The position numbers and the translations under genes were made by a program. Below are positions 9,380 to 18,899 of a DNA stretch of 64,000 nucleotides, in pieces (the stretch's first letter is position 1; the number at the start of each line of letters is the position of its first letter). Source of the DNA: CALBJU01 sp965247125 (GTDB lineage Bacteria > Bacteroidota > Rhodothermia > Rhodothermales > UBA10348); NCBI GenBank assembly GCA_965247125.1, contig CBDFGO010000002.1, positions 496,001-560,000 on the forward strand, written 5' to 3'. The notes beneath the pieces were generated by a model, which did not search any database, was not told where the DNA came from, and saw only the letters and a program-made list of their open reading frames with translations.

Positions 9380-10849
9380 ATGCACTATTTCTCGGTCCGA
9401 CGAATTCTGCCCATTGCGGTGTTATCGGTTCTCGCGCTGTCCGGCTGCCGCGGCACCCAATCGGTAGAACAACCCAACATTCTGTTTATTTTTTCGGATG
9501 ACCAACGTGCAGATGCCGTCGGGACGTATGGCAATCAGTTCGTCAGCACACCTTCGATAGATGAACTTTCCCGCGGCGGATTCAATTTTCGTCAGGCGCA
9601 CATCATGGGTTCCATTCACGGCGCCGTGTGCGCACCGAGCCGAGCCATGTTGATGAGCGGCCGCAGCCTTTATCACGTGTATGACAGACTGGATACAGTC
9701 GCGACTTTTCCGGAACAGCTCAGAAAAAGAGGATACGTGACATTTGGAACGGGAAAATGGCATCAGAGTCGGGAATCATTCGCCCGGAGCTTTTCAGACG
9801 GCAAGGACATCTTTTTCGGGGGAATGAGTGACCACGACGCTGCTCCAGTTCAGGACCTGTTGGCAGATGGTCAGTTCACGGAGATTGAGCGCAAGGGATT
9901 TTCCACGGACGTGTTCGCGGACGCTGCCATCGACTTTATCAATCAACACGCGGACTCGGATACGACCGCGCCGTTCCTGGCCTACATCTCGTTCACCACA
10001 CCGCATGATCCTCGGACTCCGAAGCCCGAATTCATGACCATGAACCTGGACGACCGGCCGCCTCTTCCGCCCAATTACTTGCCCGTGCACCCGTTCCACA
10101 ATGGTTGGATGACCGGACGGGACGAACGACTGGCCGCGTGGCCGCGCCCGGTGGAAGACGTTCGTAGCCAGCTGGCGGAGTATTACGGTCTGATCACCCA
10201 CATGGACGCCCGGATAGGGGACGTGCTCGATGCGCTCGGAAGAAACGGGCTCAGCGAGAACACCATCGTGATTTTTGCGGCCGACAACGGTCTGGCACTG
10301 GGAAGCCATGGGCTGTTGGGGAAACAGAGCCTTTATGAACACAGCACGCACGTACCGCTGATTATTGCGGGTCCCGGCATTCAGGCTGGTTCGTCAGGTG
10401 CTCTCGTCGTGCTCTATGACCTGTTTCCGACCATTTCGACGATGACAGGTTTCGAGATGCCCATGGGAATTGATGGGCATGACCTCACTGATCTCATCCG
10501 AGGTGATTCTGATGGGCCGCGAGACGTTCTGTATACAACCTTTCAAAACATTCACCGCGCCGTGCGGGATGACCGGTGGAAACTGATCCGCTATCCACGA
10601 ATCGATCGCATCCAATTATTCGATTTGGCGAACGATCCATTCGAAATGAACGATCTCTCGGGCGATGCTGCCTACGCCGATCAGATATCTCGTCTCATGG
10701 CGATCATGGTAGTGGAACACGAGGCCATGGACGACCCGCATCCGCTTTGGGTCGACTCCTTGGTTTCGCAGGAGTTCGATTATTCAGCGATCAACAGGCA
10801 ACCTGACCGTCACCAACCCCAGTGGGTGATCGACAAGTACTTTAATTAG
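9380..10849 (+). CDS. Lipoprotein sulfatase (arylsulfatase / iduronate-2-sulfatase-like)
   Basis: About 489 residues from the ATG at 9380; ATGs at 9356 and 9365 are alternatives that only lengthen the signal. The signal peptide ends in 'LALSGC', a lipobox. The metal-binding start 'NILFIFSDDQRADA' and the activation motif 'CAPSRAMLMSGR' are present; its Cys must be converted to formylglycine by a maturase not seen in this window. 'FAADNGLALGSHG' supplies the later metal ligands. The length and the C-terminal 'IDRIQLFDLANDPFEMNDL' are typical of the iduronate-2-sulfatase-like group (S1 family). Probable role is removal of sulfate from sulfated polysaccharides at the cell envelope. It stands alone with its own upstream region. 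Confidence 0.9.
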   Translation: MHYFSVRRILPIAVLSVLALSGCRGTQSVEQPNILFIFSDDQRADAVGTYGNQFVSTPSIDELSRGGFNFRQAHIMGSIHGAVCAPSRAMLMSGRSLYHVYDRLDTVATFPEQLRKRGYVTFGTGKWHQSRESFARSFSDGKDIFFGGMSDHDAAPVQDLLADGQFTEIERKGFSTDVFADAAIDFINQHADSDTTAPFLAYISFTTPHDPRTPKPEFMTMNLDDRPPLPPNYLPVHPFHNGWMTGRDERLAAWPRPVEDVRSQLAEYYGLITHMDARIGDVLDALGRNGLSENTIVIFAADNGLALGSHGLLGKQSLYEHSTHVPLIIAGPGIQAGSSGALVVLYDLFPTISTMTGFEMPMGIDGHDLTDLIRGDSDGPRDVLYTTFQNIHRAVRDDRWKLIRYPRIDRIQLFDLANDPFEMNDLSGDAAYADQISRLMAIMVVEHEAMDDPHPLWVDSLVSQEFDYSAINRQPDRHQPQWVIDKYFN

Positions 10850-10976
10850 CAGTTTCCAGTGCCGAGGAAGTGAAAAGATCCACGCCATTCTGTCGGAGCT
10901 GACGGTTCTGGCGCCGTGAATTGCCTATTCAGGATGAATTCGCGATACTAGGTGCATCTAAATTTCCCCTAGTGAA

Positions 10977-11134
10977 ATGGTCGGCACCACTTTATCTCAT
11001 TATCGCATCGAGGAAGAACTCGGCCGCGGGGGTATGGGGGTCGTGTACAAGGCCGAGGACACGAAGCTCGACCGAACGGTGGCTATCAAAGTGCTGCCCT
11101 CTGCCGCACTCGCCTCCGAGGAAGACCGTACGCG
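10977..11134 (+). pseudogene. 5' fragment of an IS-disrupted Ser/Thr protein kinase gene
   Basis: Begins at ATG 10977 and encodes the first 53 residues of a Hanks-type kinase: the glycine-rich loop 'LGRGGMGVVYKAED' and the 'VAIKVL' lysine (about K38). An IS3-family element is inserted after base 11134. The fragment then reads a few codons into the IS and stops at 11166. If the IS and one copy of the 3-bp duplication are removed, the frame joins exactly to base 12408 and gives an intact gene of 882 residues. A 6-bp inverted repeat (ACTAGG/CCTAGT, 10947-10973) ends just before the start codon. On its own the fragment cannot be an active kinase. Confidence 0.9.
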
Positions 11135-11187
11135 AGAGATGGTCCTACAAAACTGGACAGGGTCCTAGGTGGAGTCTTGCGGGTTGA

Positions 11188-12015
11188 TTATGCTGCTTCT
11201 TGAAGCGGCTGGTGATTAAAAAATACGTGATCAGGGGTCTTTCTTCCGTGTGAGCTGTGTCGCCTTTCGTTATTGAAGTAGTCGAAGTATACAGCAATGG
11301 ATTTGCGGGCTTCAGCCACACTGTCATAGGCTTTAAGGTACACCTCTTCATATTTCAGGCTACGCCACAGACGTTCAACGAACACGTTGTCCATCCAGCG
11401 TCCTTTGCCATCCATAGAGATTTTGATGTCATGATTCTTCAGCACATCAGTGAAGGCCATCGATGTGAACTGGCTGCCCTGATCCGTATTGAAGATCTCT
11501 GGCGCTCCATACACGGCGATTGCTTCTTCGAGCGCTTCCACACAGAAGTCGGTGTCCATCGTATTGGAGATCCGGCGTGAGAGTACTTTTCGGCTGTACC
11601 AGTCGATGACGGCGACCAGGTAAACGAATCCCCTTTTCATCGGAATGAATGTGATGTCGCTTGCGTAAACCTGCCGGGGCCGCGTCACGTTGAGCTTACG
11701 CAAGAGATACGGATAAATCTTGTGACCTTTTCCCGGAATCGAGGTCCGTTTCTTAGGATAAATGGCAATAAGGCCCATCAGACGCATTAATCGCCGGATT
11801 CGATGGCGGCCCACAAAAATACCTCTGTCCTCGAGCGCATCCTTCATGGTGCGCGATCCTCGCGTGGGCCGCTCAAGGTAGAGCTCATCCAGTTTTTTCA
11901 TCACGGCCAGGTTCTCTTTGCTCTCGCCCACCGGCTTGTAGTAGGCCGTTGAGCGATTCAGCTCCCGCAGATTGCACTGCCGTTTGATGGAGAGGTCGTG
12001 GATTGGGTCGATCAT
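11188..12015 (-). CDS. IS3-family transposase OrfB (DDE integrase core)
   Basis: A 275-residue catalytic part of the IS3 transposase. The HTH_21-like N-terminal segment ('LYLERPTRGSRTMKDAL', 'GIFVGRHRIRRLMRLMGL') is followed by the rve core with D in 'VYASDITFIP', D in 'FNTDQGSQF' and E in 'FVERLWRSLKYEEVY', the D,D(35)E triad. The frame is open upstream of the ATG through the orfA overlap, so the active enzyme is probably the OrfAB fusion made by -1 slippage at the T TTT TTA heptamer. It should cut and join the element's ends. All key residues are present, so the IS may be mobile. Confidence 0.93.
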   Translation of the reverse strand: MIDPIHDLSIKRQCNLRELNRSTAYYKPVGESKENLAVMKKLDELYLERPTRGSRTMKDALEDRGIFVGRHRIRRLMRLMGLIAIYPKKRTSIPGKGHKIYPYLLRKLNVTRPRQVYASDITFIPMKRGFVYLVAVIDWYSRKVLSRRISNTMDTDFCVEALEEAIAVYGAPEIFNTDQGSQFTSMAFTDVLKNHDIKISMDGKGRWMDNVFVERLWRSLKYEEVYLKAYDSVAEARKSIAVYFDYFNNERRHSSHGRKTPDHVFFNHQPLQEAA

Positions 12016-12029
12016 TTGGCGGCGCTCAC

Positions 12030-12317
12030 CTACTGGGTGCGACCGAGCGCTTTGGATAAAAAATCCTTCTCCATCGAAAGCTCGCCAATCTTGGCGTGAA
12101 GCTCCTTGATCTGGCCCTCCTCGTTGTGCTTTCTGGAATACCCTTTTTCAAAGACCTCTTCAGCGTCCTGAATCAGCTTCTTTTTCCAGGTCTGAATCTG
12201 ATTCGGATGAACCTGGAACTGGTCTGCCAACTCAGCCATTGTGCGATCTCCTTTGATCGCCGCCACCGCTACGTTCGCTTTGAATGTGTTGCTGTGGTTT
12301 CTTCTTTTGCGACTCAT
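12030..12317 (-). CDS. IS3-family transposase OrfA (HTH, leucine zipper)
   Basis: About 95 residues from the ATG at 12317 ('MSRKRRNHSNTFKANVAVAA'); a start at 12353 would add 12 residues. It has the IS3/IS911-type helix-turn-helix ('MAELADQFQVHPNQIQTWKK') that binds the terminal repeats, then a Leu/Ile-rich coiled coil ('IKELHAKIGELSMEKDFL') used for multimerisation. Near its end the codons GAT TTT TTA form the slippery heptamer for -1 frameshifting into orfB; translation that does not slip ends at 12030. Confidence 0.92.
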   Translation of the reverse strand: MSRKRRNHSNTFKANVAVAAIKGDRTMAELADQFQVHPNQIQTWKKKLIQDAEEVFEKGYSRKHNEEGQIKELHAKIGELSMEKDFLSKALGRTQ

Positions 12318-12407
12318 CGTTTGTAGCCTTTCTTGAGGGTGATAAGATCGCAAGATTCCACCTATAATCAGAGCCAGGCTGCCCAGTCAAACGGGACCAT
12401 CTCTGCG

Positions 12408-14898
12408 TTTCTACCGGGAGGCGAAGGCTGCCGCGCAGCTTCACCATCCGCATATCGCGAGCGTCTTTGAGATAGACGAGGCCGTTCCCGAAGGCTCCAA
12501 TACCGACGATGTGCGCCCGTTCATCGTGATGGAATACATCGATGGAGAGACGCTTTCGGAATTCATCAAGAAGAGCCCGCTAAAGCTTACGGAAGCGGTA
12601 AATATTGCTTCCCAGGTAGCGGAGGCGTTGAAAGCCGCGCACGCGAAGAACATCGTACACCGCGACATCAAGAGCGCCAACGTGATGTTGACGGCGGACG
12701 GTGTGGCGAAAGTGCTGGATTTCGGGTTGGCGAAGACCAATCAGTCCACGATGCTGACTCGCATGGGCTCGACGTTGGGAACGATTGCTTATATGAGCCC
12801 TGAGCAGGCTCGTGGACAGGAGGTGGACGGTAGAACCGACCTGTATTCGCTCGGAACGATGCTCTACGAAATGGTATCAGGACGCCTGCCTTTTGGCGGT
12901 GACTACGAGCAGGCCATCGTGTACGGCATCCTGAATGAAAATCCAGATCCACTCACGGCCGTTCGCACGGGCGTTCCCATGGGGCTCGAGTGGATCGTTA
13001 ACAAGTTGCTACACAAAGACGCAGAATACCGCTACCAGACGGCCGCCGATCTCCTGACGGACCTCAAAAGTGTCGATCTCGGCGGAAGCGGACACTCCAC
13101 TCGCTCGGCAACTGCGATGAGCGCGGCGCAGATGTCTGTTGATCCCGTAACGGAGAAAAATCAGGCATTTCCGAATTGGATGTGGGGTGTCGTGGCGGTT
13201 GCGGTCATAGCGGGCGTGGTAATTGGGACGATCATGTCGGGCTCCGAGGCCGGTATTCTTCCCCCAACTCAATTTATTGTTGAACTTGAAGAGCGTACCG
13301 AGGCTCCGGATCTGTCATGGTCTGCCGACAACCGATCCATCTTCTATACCGCCCAGGATTCTGCAGGACAAAACCATTATGTCAGGCGATACTCGCTGGA
13401 CACGGGATTATCCGAAATCGTGCCGGGTACAGAAGGTGCAGATCTGGTCCAAACGAGTCCTGACGGCCGCTGGTTGATTATTCGAGATGCTGATGAGGAC
13501 CGGCTGGAGCGGTTGGCGATTTCAGGTGGACAGGCCACGCCCATTCCGGGCACGGAGGAGTCTGTGGCAACAGTTGCTGTGGGCGAAAATGGGGATGTCT
13601 ATTTTTCAACGCCTGACTTCTCACTCGCGGCCGTCTCCGAAGATGGTACATTTAGAATTGTGGCCGGCACAGATCTACTACAAGGGGGTGCCGTGGGCTT
13701 TTTCTTGCCGACAATTGTTCCCAACTCCAGTACCGTGTATTGGAGTTCACATGTTAGCACTACCTCAAGTGTTGAGTCCTGGGCGCACATCGGGGGAAAG
13801 AGTGCTGCTGTATTCCAGCAGTACATCATTCAACTAATTTTAGATAACGGCCTGGCGCTTGTCATACCGAGTGGGCTTGTCGGCGAATCAACATCGCTCA
13901 TTTCTCTTGATCCGGAAACCGGACAGACATCTGGCGCTCCCGTACCCATTGCGACCATGAACACCTGGGCCCGCTCGTCCAGTGGCCACTTGATATTTCA
14001 GGAGCCAGCAGTCTCGAGCACAATATCCTCCGGTGAAGCGATTTACGAGCTCAATGATGAGGGCTCGGTTCTCAGGCTGGGAAGTGTGCCGGGGATATCG
14101 AACGATTTTGCCATATCGAATGACGGGAAATCCATCATAATGGAGACGCGCCAGGAGGGTGATACCCGACGAGATCTGTATCGGCTTGATCTGGATTCCC
14201 AAACGGTCACGCGGCTTACGCGGGTACGCCACAATCAGAATCCGTACTGGTCGAGTGACGACGAATTCGTCTATTTTGACCAGCGCGAGGATGGTGTGCC
14301 TGGTATTGCACGACGACGTTCGGATGCATCCAGTCCGTTGGAGGTCATTCTGACGGATTCACTTGAATTTTCCAATCCAGCCATTTCGCCAGACGGGTCG
14401 ATACTGGTATACGGTAGGATGCGGGAAAATAACCCCGATCTATTTCTGCTGGATCTTGAGAGTGGAGAAGAACGCTTGCTGGCGACCGGGAAAGGGTATC
14501 AAACCGACGCTGATTTTTCGCCGGACGGTGACTATATCGTATATCGATCTGGAGCAGCCTCCGAGGGGTCTATCGTAGTGATGTCCATTGATGGGACTAC
14601 AGAAGTGGAAATCACATCCTCGGGCGGCTACCCGGTATGGTCGGCGAAGGGTGATTTCATCTACTACATGAGGACTCTTCAATCGCTGTACCGGATCCCG
14701 GTAACGACGGACTCAGGATTTCGGTTAGCTGGCACGGAAGAATTGATTTATCGGGCGAGAGACCACATGCATTTCAATCTCACGCCGGACGGCAGAGTTC
14801 TTCTGTCCCTGCCGAATTTCGCGGCAAACACCTCTACACAAATGCGAGTCATACTCAACTTTGACGATTATGCCGAAGGATTGATGAGAGGGGATTAG
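12408..14898 (+). pseudogene. 3' fragment of the IS-disrupted Ser/Thr kinase with TolB-like beta-propeller
   Basis: Continuation of the kinase gene after the IS. It starts in mid N-lobe ('FYREAKAAAQLHHPHIA') and keeps the catalytic loop 'HRDIKSAN', 'DFG' and 'GTIAYMSPEQARG', then a juxtamembrane stretch, one membrane helix ('MWGVVAVAVIAGVVIG') and about 520 residues of WD40/TolB-like propeller ('DLSWSADNRSIFY', 'QNPYWSSDDEFVYFD', 'DADFSPDGDYIVYRSG'). This is the common Rhodothermota sensor-kinase layout. An ORF from ATG 12511 (795 residues) could be translated, but it lacks the glycine loop and the catalytic Lys, so it would be a dead kinase with an intact extracytoplasmic sensor. Confidence 0.88.
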
Positions 14899-14915
14899 CC
14901 CCTCCGCAGTCTCTT

Positions 14916-15791
14916 CTACGACTGCAGCGTGCGGCTCAAGTAGGCTTTCAGCCTGCTCCAAGCGTCGAGCCCAGGTGCCGATCGCGTTTCCAGATCCTGA
15001 TCGACGCGAAGCCAGAATCCGTGGCCGACTTCGTCATAGATGTGAAGATCGTTTTCAATTCCAGCAGATTCGAGCGCAGCTTCGAAGGCTTCGACCTGCT
15101 CAGGCGCAGGGCCGCGGTCGAGTTGGGCGAAGGTGCCATAGACTTCGTGACTCATGGTAGCCAGAACTTCCGGGTCGTCGACCAAGCGGCCGTAAAAGAT
15201 GGCGGTGGCCTCATGATCCACACCGTCGAGACCGAATGAGAGCGCAATTCCACCTCCAAAACACCAACCCATCGCGCCGACACGTCCAGTCACGTCATCT
15301 CGGCCGCGCAATAGTGAGACGGCTGCATCTAGATTGGCGATGACGCCGGGCATGTCTTCTCCCGCAGCCGTCATGAGCGCGATGTTCTCATCGCGATTCG
15401 TTCCCAGTTCTCCTGAATAGAGGTCAGCGGCCAGAGTGACGTAGCCCTCAGCAGCGAAGTCGTCTGCCAGTTGGCGAACACGGTCCGTCAGCCCATTCCA
15501 CTCATGGATGATTACCAGAGAAGGGAAGGGGCCTTCGCCCTCCGGAACAGCGAGATAACCTGTCGTGGCCATGTCGTCATCGACGTAGTGCACATCGACG
15601 CCTTCGAGGTCTCCGCCGTTTCCGATGATAGCTGGAGGCATTTCGCCGTCCGTGGTCGCTGCGAGCGCGACGCGAGGAGCGTGGTCAGTTGAGGCCGCCT
15701 CATCAGACATTTCGGCGGGCTCAGCGCAGGCCGCAAAGAAGATCAGACTGAAAGACAATAAAAGGGCTCGGGCGATGGATAGGCGGCGCAT
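14916..15791 (-). CDS. Dienelactone hydrolase family lipoprotein
   Basis: A 291-residue alpha/beta hydrolase. The N-terminus is a lipoprotein signal ending 'FFAAC' (Cys22), followed by a Ser/Glu/Ala-rich linker. The DLH hallmarks are visible: 'IIHEWNG' with the Glu that polarises the nucleophile (about E97), the nucleophile Cys in 'GAMGWCFGGG' (about C167), and the catalytic His in 'DEVGHGF' (about H247). It is expected to hydrolyse ester or lactone bonds in the periplasm or at the outer membrane; the substrate is unknown. It converges on the kinase gene with a 17-base gap. Confidence 0.88.
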   Translation of the reverse strand: MRRLSIARALLLSFSLIFFAACAEPAEMSDEAASTDHAPRVALAATTDGEMPPAIIGNGGDLEGVDVHYVDDDMATTGYLAVPEGEGPFPSLVIIHEWNGLTDRVRQLADDFAAEGYVTLAADLYSGELGTNRDENIALMTAAGEDMPGVIANLDAAVSLLRGRDDVTGRVGAMGWCFGGGIALSFGLDGVDHEATAIFYGRLVDDPEVLATMSHEVYGTFAQLDRGPAPEQVEAFEAALESAGIENDLHIYDEVGHGFWLRVDQDLETRSAPGLDAWSRLKAYLSRTLQS

Positions 15792-15912
15792 GGGATGCTC
15801 TTGAGAGAATGGTTGGGCGGGGATCCGAACTACTCGAAGTCCCGGGACCAGTTCCGATCGCTTCAGGGCAGATTCGCGGGCACCGACGAGTTATGAGCTA
15901 ACCCAGCCGAAC

Positions 15913-15944
15913 GCAAAAACCCCGATCCACAAGCGTGAATCGGG
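15913..15944 (-). terminator. Rho-independent terminator for the leftward repeat-protein gene
   Basis: On the minus strand the sequence forms a CCCGAT/ATCGGG stem with a 12-base loop followed by GTTTTT. It lies 50 bases past the stop of the gene at 15996-16997. Confidence 0.65.
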
Positions 15945-15995
15945 ATTTAAAGCCATGGGCCGCAACAGGTACAGTCCCTTCTTCAATCAAAACGA

Positions 15996-16997
15996 CTACA
16001 TCAGCCGCGTGATGTCTTCCACTACATCGTGCAGCGCATCCCAGATGTCGTCGTCGTAGTTATTTCGGTAATTGTATCGATTCCCGCTGCGGTCCCTGAG
16101 AAGGTCACGCATGTCAATATCGTCGGCGTCCTCTCCACGAAGTTCATTGACGAATCTCTGATTGACCCTGAGAATCTTCATCGCAACCAGTCTTTCGGCC
16201 GTGAAATTGGAAAGGCCCAGCTTTTCCATCTTATCGCGGTATCGCACATCGATATCATAGATCCGTAGACGCAGCGCCTGATCTGGCGTCAGGGAATCGA
16301 AACCCAGATCGTCCATTTCCTCCATGAACCGGGCATTGATGCGATGGATGCGAAAGGAAATCAATTCGTCACTGGACAGATTGTCAAAGCCCAGATCTTC
16401 CATTTCATCGATGAATTTCCCATCTACGCCGTGGATACGAAACGAGACCAACTGATCGGCGTCCATGTCCGGAAATCCTATATCAGCCATGTCACTCATG
16501 AAGGCCGGCGTTACCCCGTGAATCCGGAAAGAGACGGCGTCATCAGCATCGAGATCGAACCCGAGCGATTCCATTTCCTTCAGGAAGTCTCCGTCCACTC
16601 CGTGGATTCGAAAAGAAACGAGATCGTCGGCCGAGAGGTGTCCGAGGTCCAAGCCGCGCATATTCTTTACGTATCTCGGTGATACCCCGTGAATCCGAAA
16701 CGTAATCAGATCATCAGCAGACAGGTGACCCAGATCCAACTCGTCCATGGCTTCAACGAAGGAAGCGGTTACACCATGGATGCGAAAGGAGATGAGTTCG
16801 TCGGCATCCAAATCGTTGTATCCGATGTCAGCCATCGAGCGGACAAATGAATCAGTTACACCATGAATCCGAAAGGAGCGACGCTCCGATCGTGACGACG
16901 CGATCGAATTGGCTGTCTGCGCAATCGAAGTCGCGGGAAAGAACAGAATCGCGACGAGCGCAAGTGTTTTCGAGAGGCCAGAGAGTTGAGATTTCAT
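15996..16997 (-). CDS. Secreted protein made of nine ~29-residue 'RIHGV' repeats
   Basis: About 333 residues from the ATG at 16997, which gives a standard signal peptide ending 'ATSIAQ'; an upstream ATG at 17039 is unlikely. After the signal come nine head-to-tail repeats of about 29 residues, consensus SFRIHGVTxxFxxxMxxLGF followed by an acidic xxLxADELI segment. Repeats one to six are nearly uniform; seven to nine decay (RIHRI, RIYDI, KILRV). The same unit is known from the periplasmic parts of M56/BlaR1-like and other secreted proteins, where it is predicted to form short paired helices; its ligand is unknown. It is a stand-alone repeat protein here. Two adjacent inverted repeats precede the start. 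Confidence 0.75.
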   Translation of the reverse strand: MKSQLSGLSKTLALVAILFFPATSIAQTANSIASSRSERRSFRIHGVTDSFVRSMADIGYNDLDADELISFRIHGVTASFVEAMDELDLGHLSADDLITFRIHGVSPRYVKNMRGLDLGHLSADDLVSFRIHGVDGDFLKEMESLGFDLDADDAVSFRIHGVTPAFMSDMADIGFPDMDADQLVSFRIHGVDGKFIDEMEDLGFDNLSSDELISFRIHRINARFMEEMDDLGFDSLTPDQALRLRIYDIDVRYRDKMEKLGLSNFTAERLVAMKILRVNQRFVNELRGEDADDIDMRDLLRDRSGNRYNYRNNYDDDIWDALHDVVEDITRLM

Positions 16998-17022
16998 AGC
17001 GGACGATATCTGGGGGCAGTGA

Positions 17023-17057
17023 TGCCAGTGCGCTGGCATTAGGAAGTATGCTTCCTA
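17023..17057. promoter_or_regulatory. Two adjacent inverted repeats upstream of the RIHGV-repeat gene
   Basis: TGCCAG-TGCG-CTGGCA (17023-17038) and TAGGAAG-TATG-CTTCCTA (17040-17057) are both perfect palindromes with a 4-base centre, placed side by side 26-60 bases before the start codon at 16997. The place and symmetry fit a double operator or a paired RNA hairpin leader. Confidence 0.4.
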
Positions 17058-17064
17058 GACAATC

Positions 17065-17103
17065 CAAAAAACAGGAAGGTTGGCAGATGCAAACCTTCCT
17101 GTT
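17065..17103 (-). terminator. Strong rho-independent terminator for the leftward 591-residue protein gene
   Basis: A perfect 12-bp stem (AACAGGAAGGTT / AACCTTCCTGTT) with a 10-base loop, followed on the minus strand by a T run. It lies 20 bases beyond the stop codon at 17124 and insulates the next leftward gene. Confidence 0.85.
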
Positions 17104-17123
17104 TCTGGAAATTCAGTCAAATT

Positions 17124-18899
17124 TTAGTCTTCAAGTAGGAGTGTGACGCCCCATGACTCCGGATCGTCCGGAGGATCAGCATTCCAATCTTCGTAGGAAT
17201 GCGAGCCGTCTGAACTGTAACGCAGTACATAGTCGCCCGCGTCCAGGTGGATCGTCCCGTCAAAGAGGCGATTTTTTCTGGCTCCGCCTGCATGATCGGA
17301 TGATCGATACGTCATCTCCCAAACGGTCCGGCGAGTGTCCCGATCTTCGATCCACGCCTTATCGTACATCTCTCCGGAGTCTCCCTCACCGACTGCGATG
17401 ATTCTGATTTTTGCGTCGCGATCGAGTTCAAAGCCGAAGCGTTCCCTGTCATCGTCACCAATTCGAACCAATTCTGCAAGGACCTTTCCTCCATTGCCAA
17501 GCTGCACTGGTCCGACGTTGTCCAGATCGGATTCGTTCGACGTCGACAGGCTGATGCCCCAGTATGAGTTTTCGGCTGGAGGGCTGGAATTCCAGTCGCC
17601 ATAGGAATGAGAGCCGTCACTGCGGTAATAGACCATGTAGTTTCCGGCATCGAGGCTAAGTTTCTCACTCATTAGCCGATTCTTCCTTGCACCGCTAGTA
17701 TGCTCGGTATCTCGATAACGCATCGTCCAGACACGTTTGCGAGTGTTTCGGTCCACGACCCACGCATAATCGACCATGCCGCTGCTGGTACCTTCGCCGA
17801 TCGCATAAATGCTTACATCGGTTGTGCCACCGAGTGAAAATCCTTCGGCCAGCATCTCGTCGTCGTGAACGCCAGTCATTGAGATGAACGTTAGATTTGA
17901 CGGAACAGGCTCGTACTCAAATATCCGCACACTATTGCGTGCGTCGTCGTCCTGTACCCAAAGTGTGAGTCCCCAGAACTCTGCATCGAATGGAGGCATC
18001 GTGTTCCAATCGTCTGGGTCGTGAGAGTCGTCCGCTACGAAGTAGGCGACGTAGCTCCCAGCCGGGAGACTGATACTTTCGTCAAGAATGCGGTTCTTGT
18101 TTGCACCGCCAGCGTGATCAGAATCATAATATTCCATTTCCCACACTCGTTCACCGGTATCCACGTTCAATATCCATCCGTAGTCATACTGGCCGCCGCT
18201 ATCCATTTCTCCGATGGCCAGAATATCGAGGTCGGCTCGTCGATCGAGTTCGAGTCCGTACCGATCTGATTCTGAAGTGTATGGGCGCAACGACAAGATT
18301 GCTGATCCTTCGAACGATTCAGCCGCTACTCGAACGTCTTTGGCTCGAGCCTGGCTTCCTTCTCCGGTGACCGTGATTCGGAAATCTTCAAAAGCACCAT
18401 CGTCGACGTAATGGCCGCTGTAGCGCGCCTTCTTCGAGTCGCCGAAGATTTTGCCAAACACATTCGACACTCCATTTCTCACAGAAAAGCTGAATGATGT
18501 GGCTACGTACGATCCATAATGAACCTCATAGGTGCCGGCTGGAAGAGTCAGTGATCCTTTGAACTGTCGTAGGCCATGTCGGGCGCGATCGGTGTTCTCA
18601 GACTGAAGATCCCAAACGAGTTCTCTTGTCTGAGCGTCGAGAATCCATGCATTGGCTGGCCATAGATCCCTGTCTTCGTCGTCATTGAAGCCCCAATTGT
18701 GCCGCTCACGGGCTGGTTCCGCGCCGATAGCGTCAATCTGAATGGTCTGCGTAGAGGCCAAAATGAACCCATCTTCGCGATGTTCACGCGGGGTCAGATC
18801 GTCGATTTCGGCGAGGACTTTGGACTGGGCGGAAGCGAATTCGATACCGCAAAACGAGAGGAAAAAGATCAACAAATACAGCGCGGGTCGCATATGCAT
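17124..18899 (-). CDS. Secreted protein with four copies of a ~120-residue beta domain
   Basis: 591 residues; the signal peptide ends 'GIEFASAQ' (the ATG at 18893 is an equally good start). The rest is four related domains. Each has an opening 'L-D-...-I-AIGEG' strand, then 'W-ILD-TR--VWEM-Y--SDHAGGA-KNR', then 'L-AG-YV-YY-SDGSH--DWN--PP', and ends in 'WG-SL'. The first copy is divergent and lacks the HAGGA-KNR part; the last three are close. I recognise this unit from uncharacterised secreted proteins of related bacteria but know no function. The repeated aromatic and acidic residues would fit binding of a ligand or a structural envelope role. Confidence 0.72.
   Translation of the reverse strand: MHMRPALYLLIFFLSFCGIEFASAQSKVLAEIDDLTPREHREDGFILASTQTIQIDAIGAEPARERHNWGFNDDEDRDLWPANAWILDAQTRELVWDLQSENTDRARHGLRQFKGSLTLPAGTYEVHYGSYVATSFSFSVRNGVSNVFGKIFGDSKKARYSGHYVDDGAFEDFRITVTGEGSQARAKDVRVAAESFEGSAILSLRPYTSESDRYGLELDRRADLDILAIGEMDSGGQYDYGWILNVDTGERVWEMEYYDSDHAGGANKNRILDESISLPAGSYVAYFVADDSHDPDDWNTMPPFDAEFWGLTLWVQDDDARNSVRIFEYEPVPSNLTFISMTGVHDDEMLAEGFSLGGTTDVSIYAIGEGTSSGMVDYAWVVDRNTRKRVWTMRYRDTEHTSGARKNRLMSEKLSLDAGNYMVYYRSDGSHSYGDWNSSPPAENSYWGISLSTSNESDLDNVGPVQLGNGGKVLAELVRIGDDDRERFGFELDRDAKIRIIAVGEGDSGEMYDKAWIEDRDTRRTVWEMTYRSSDHAGGARKNRLFDGTIHLDAGDYVLRYSSDGSHSYEDWNADPPDDPESWGVTLLLED

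Larger units (their letters stand above)
11135..12404 (-). mobile_element. IS3-family insertion sequence, complete, 1270 bp, with 3-bp target duplication
   Basis: The ends are imperfect inverted repeats starting AGAGATGGTCC, with further matches (ACTGG, CAG) over about 28 bases. The target duplication is GCG at 11132-11134 and 12405-12407. The element carries two ORFs on the minus strand, orfA and orfB, in the usual IS3 arrangement with a -1 frameshift site between them (heptamer T TTT TTA on the minus strand, at 12057-12063). Size, gene layout, DDE motif and a 3-bp duplication all fit IS3. The intact ends and ORFs suggest a recent insertion. It interrupts a Ser/Thr kinase gene in opposite orientation. 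Confidence 0.92.
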
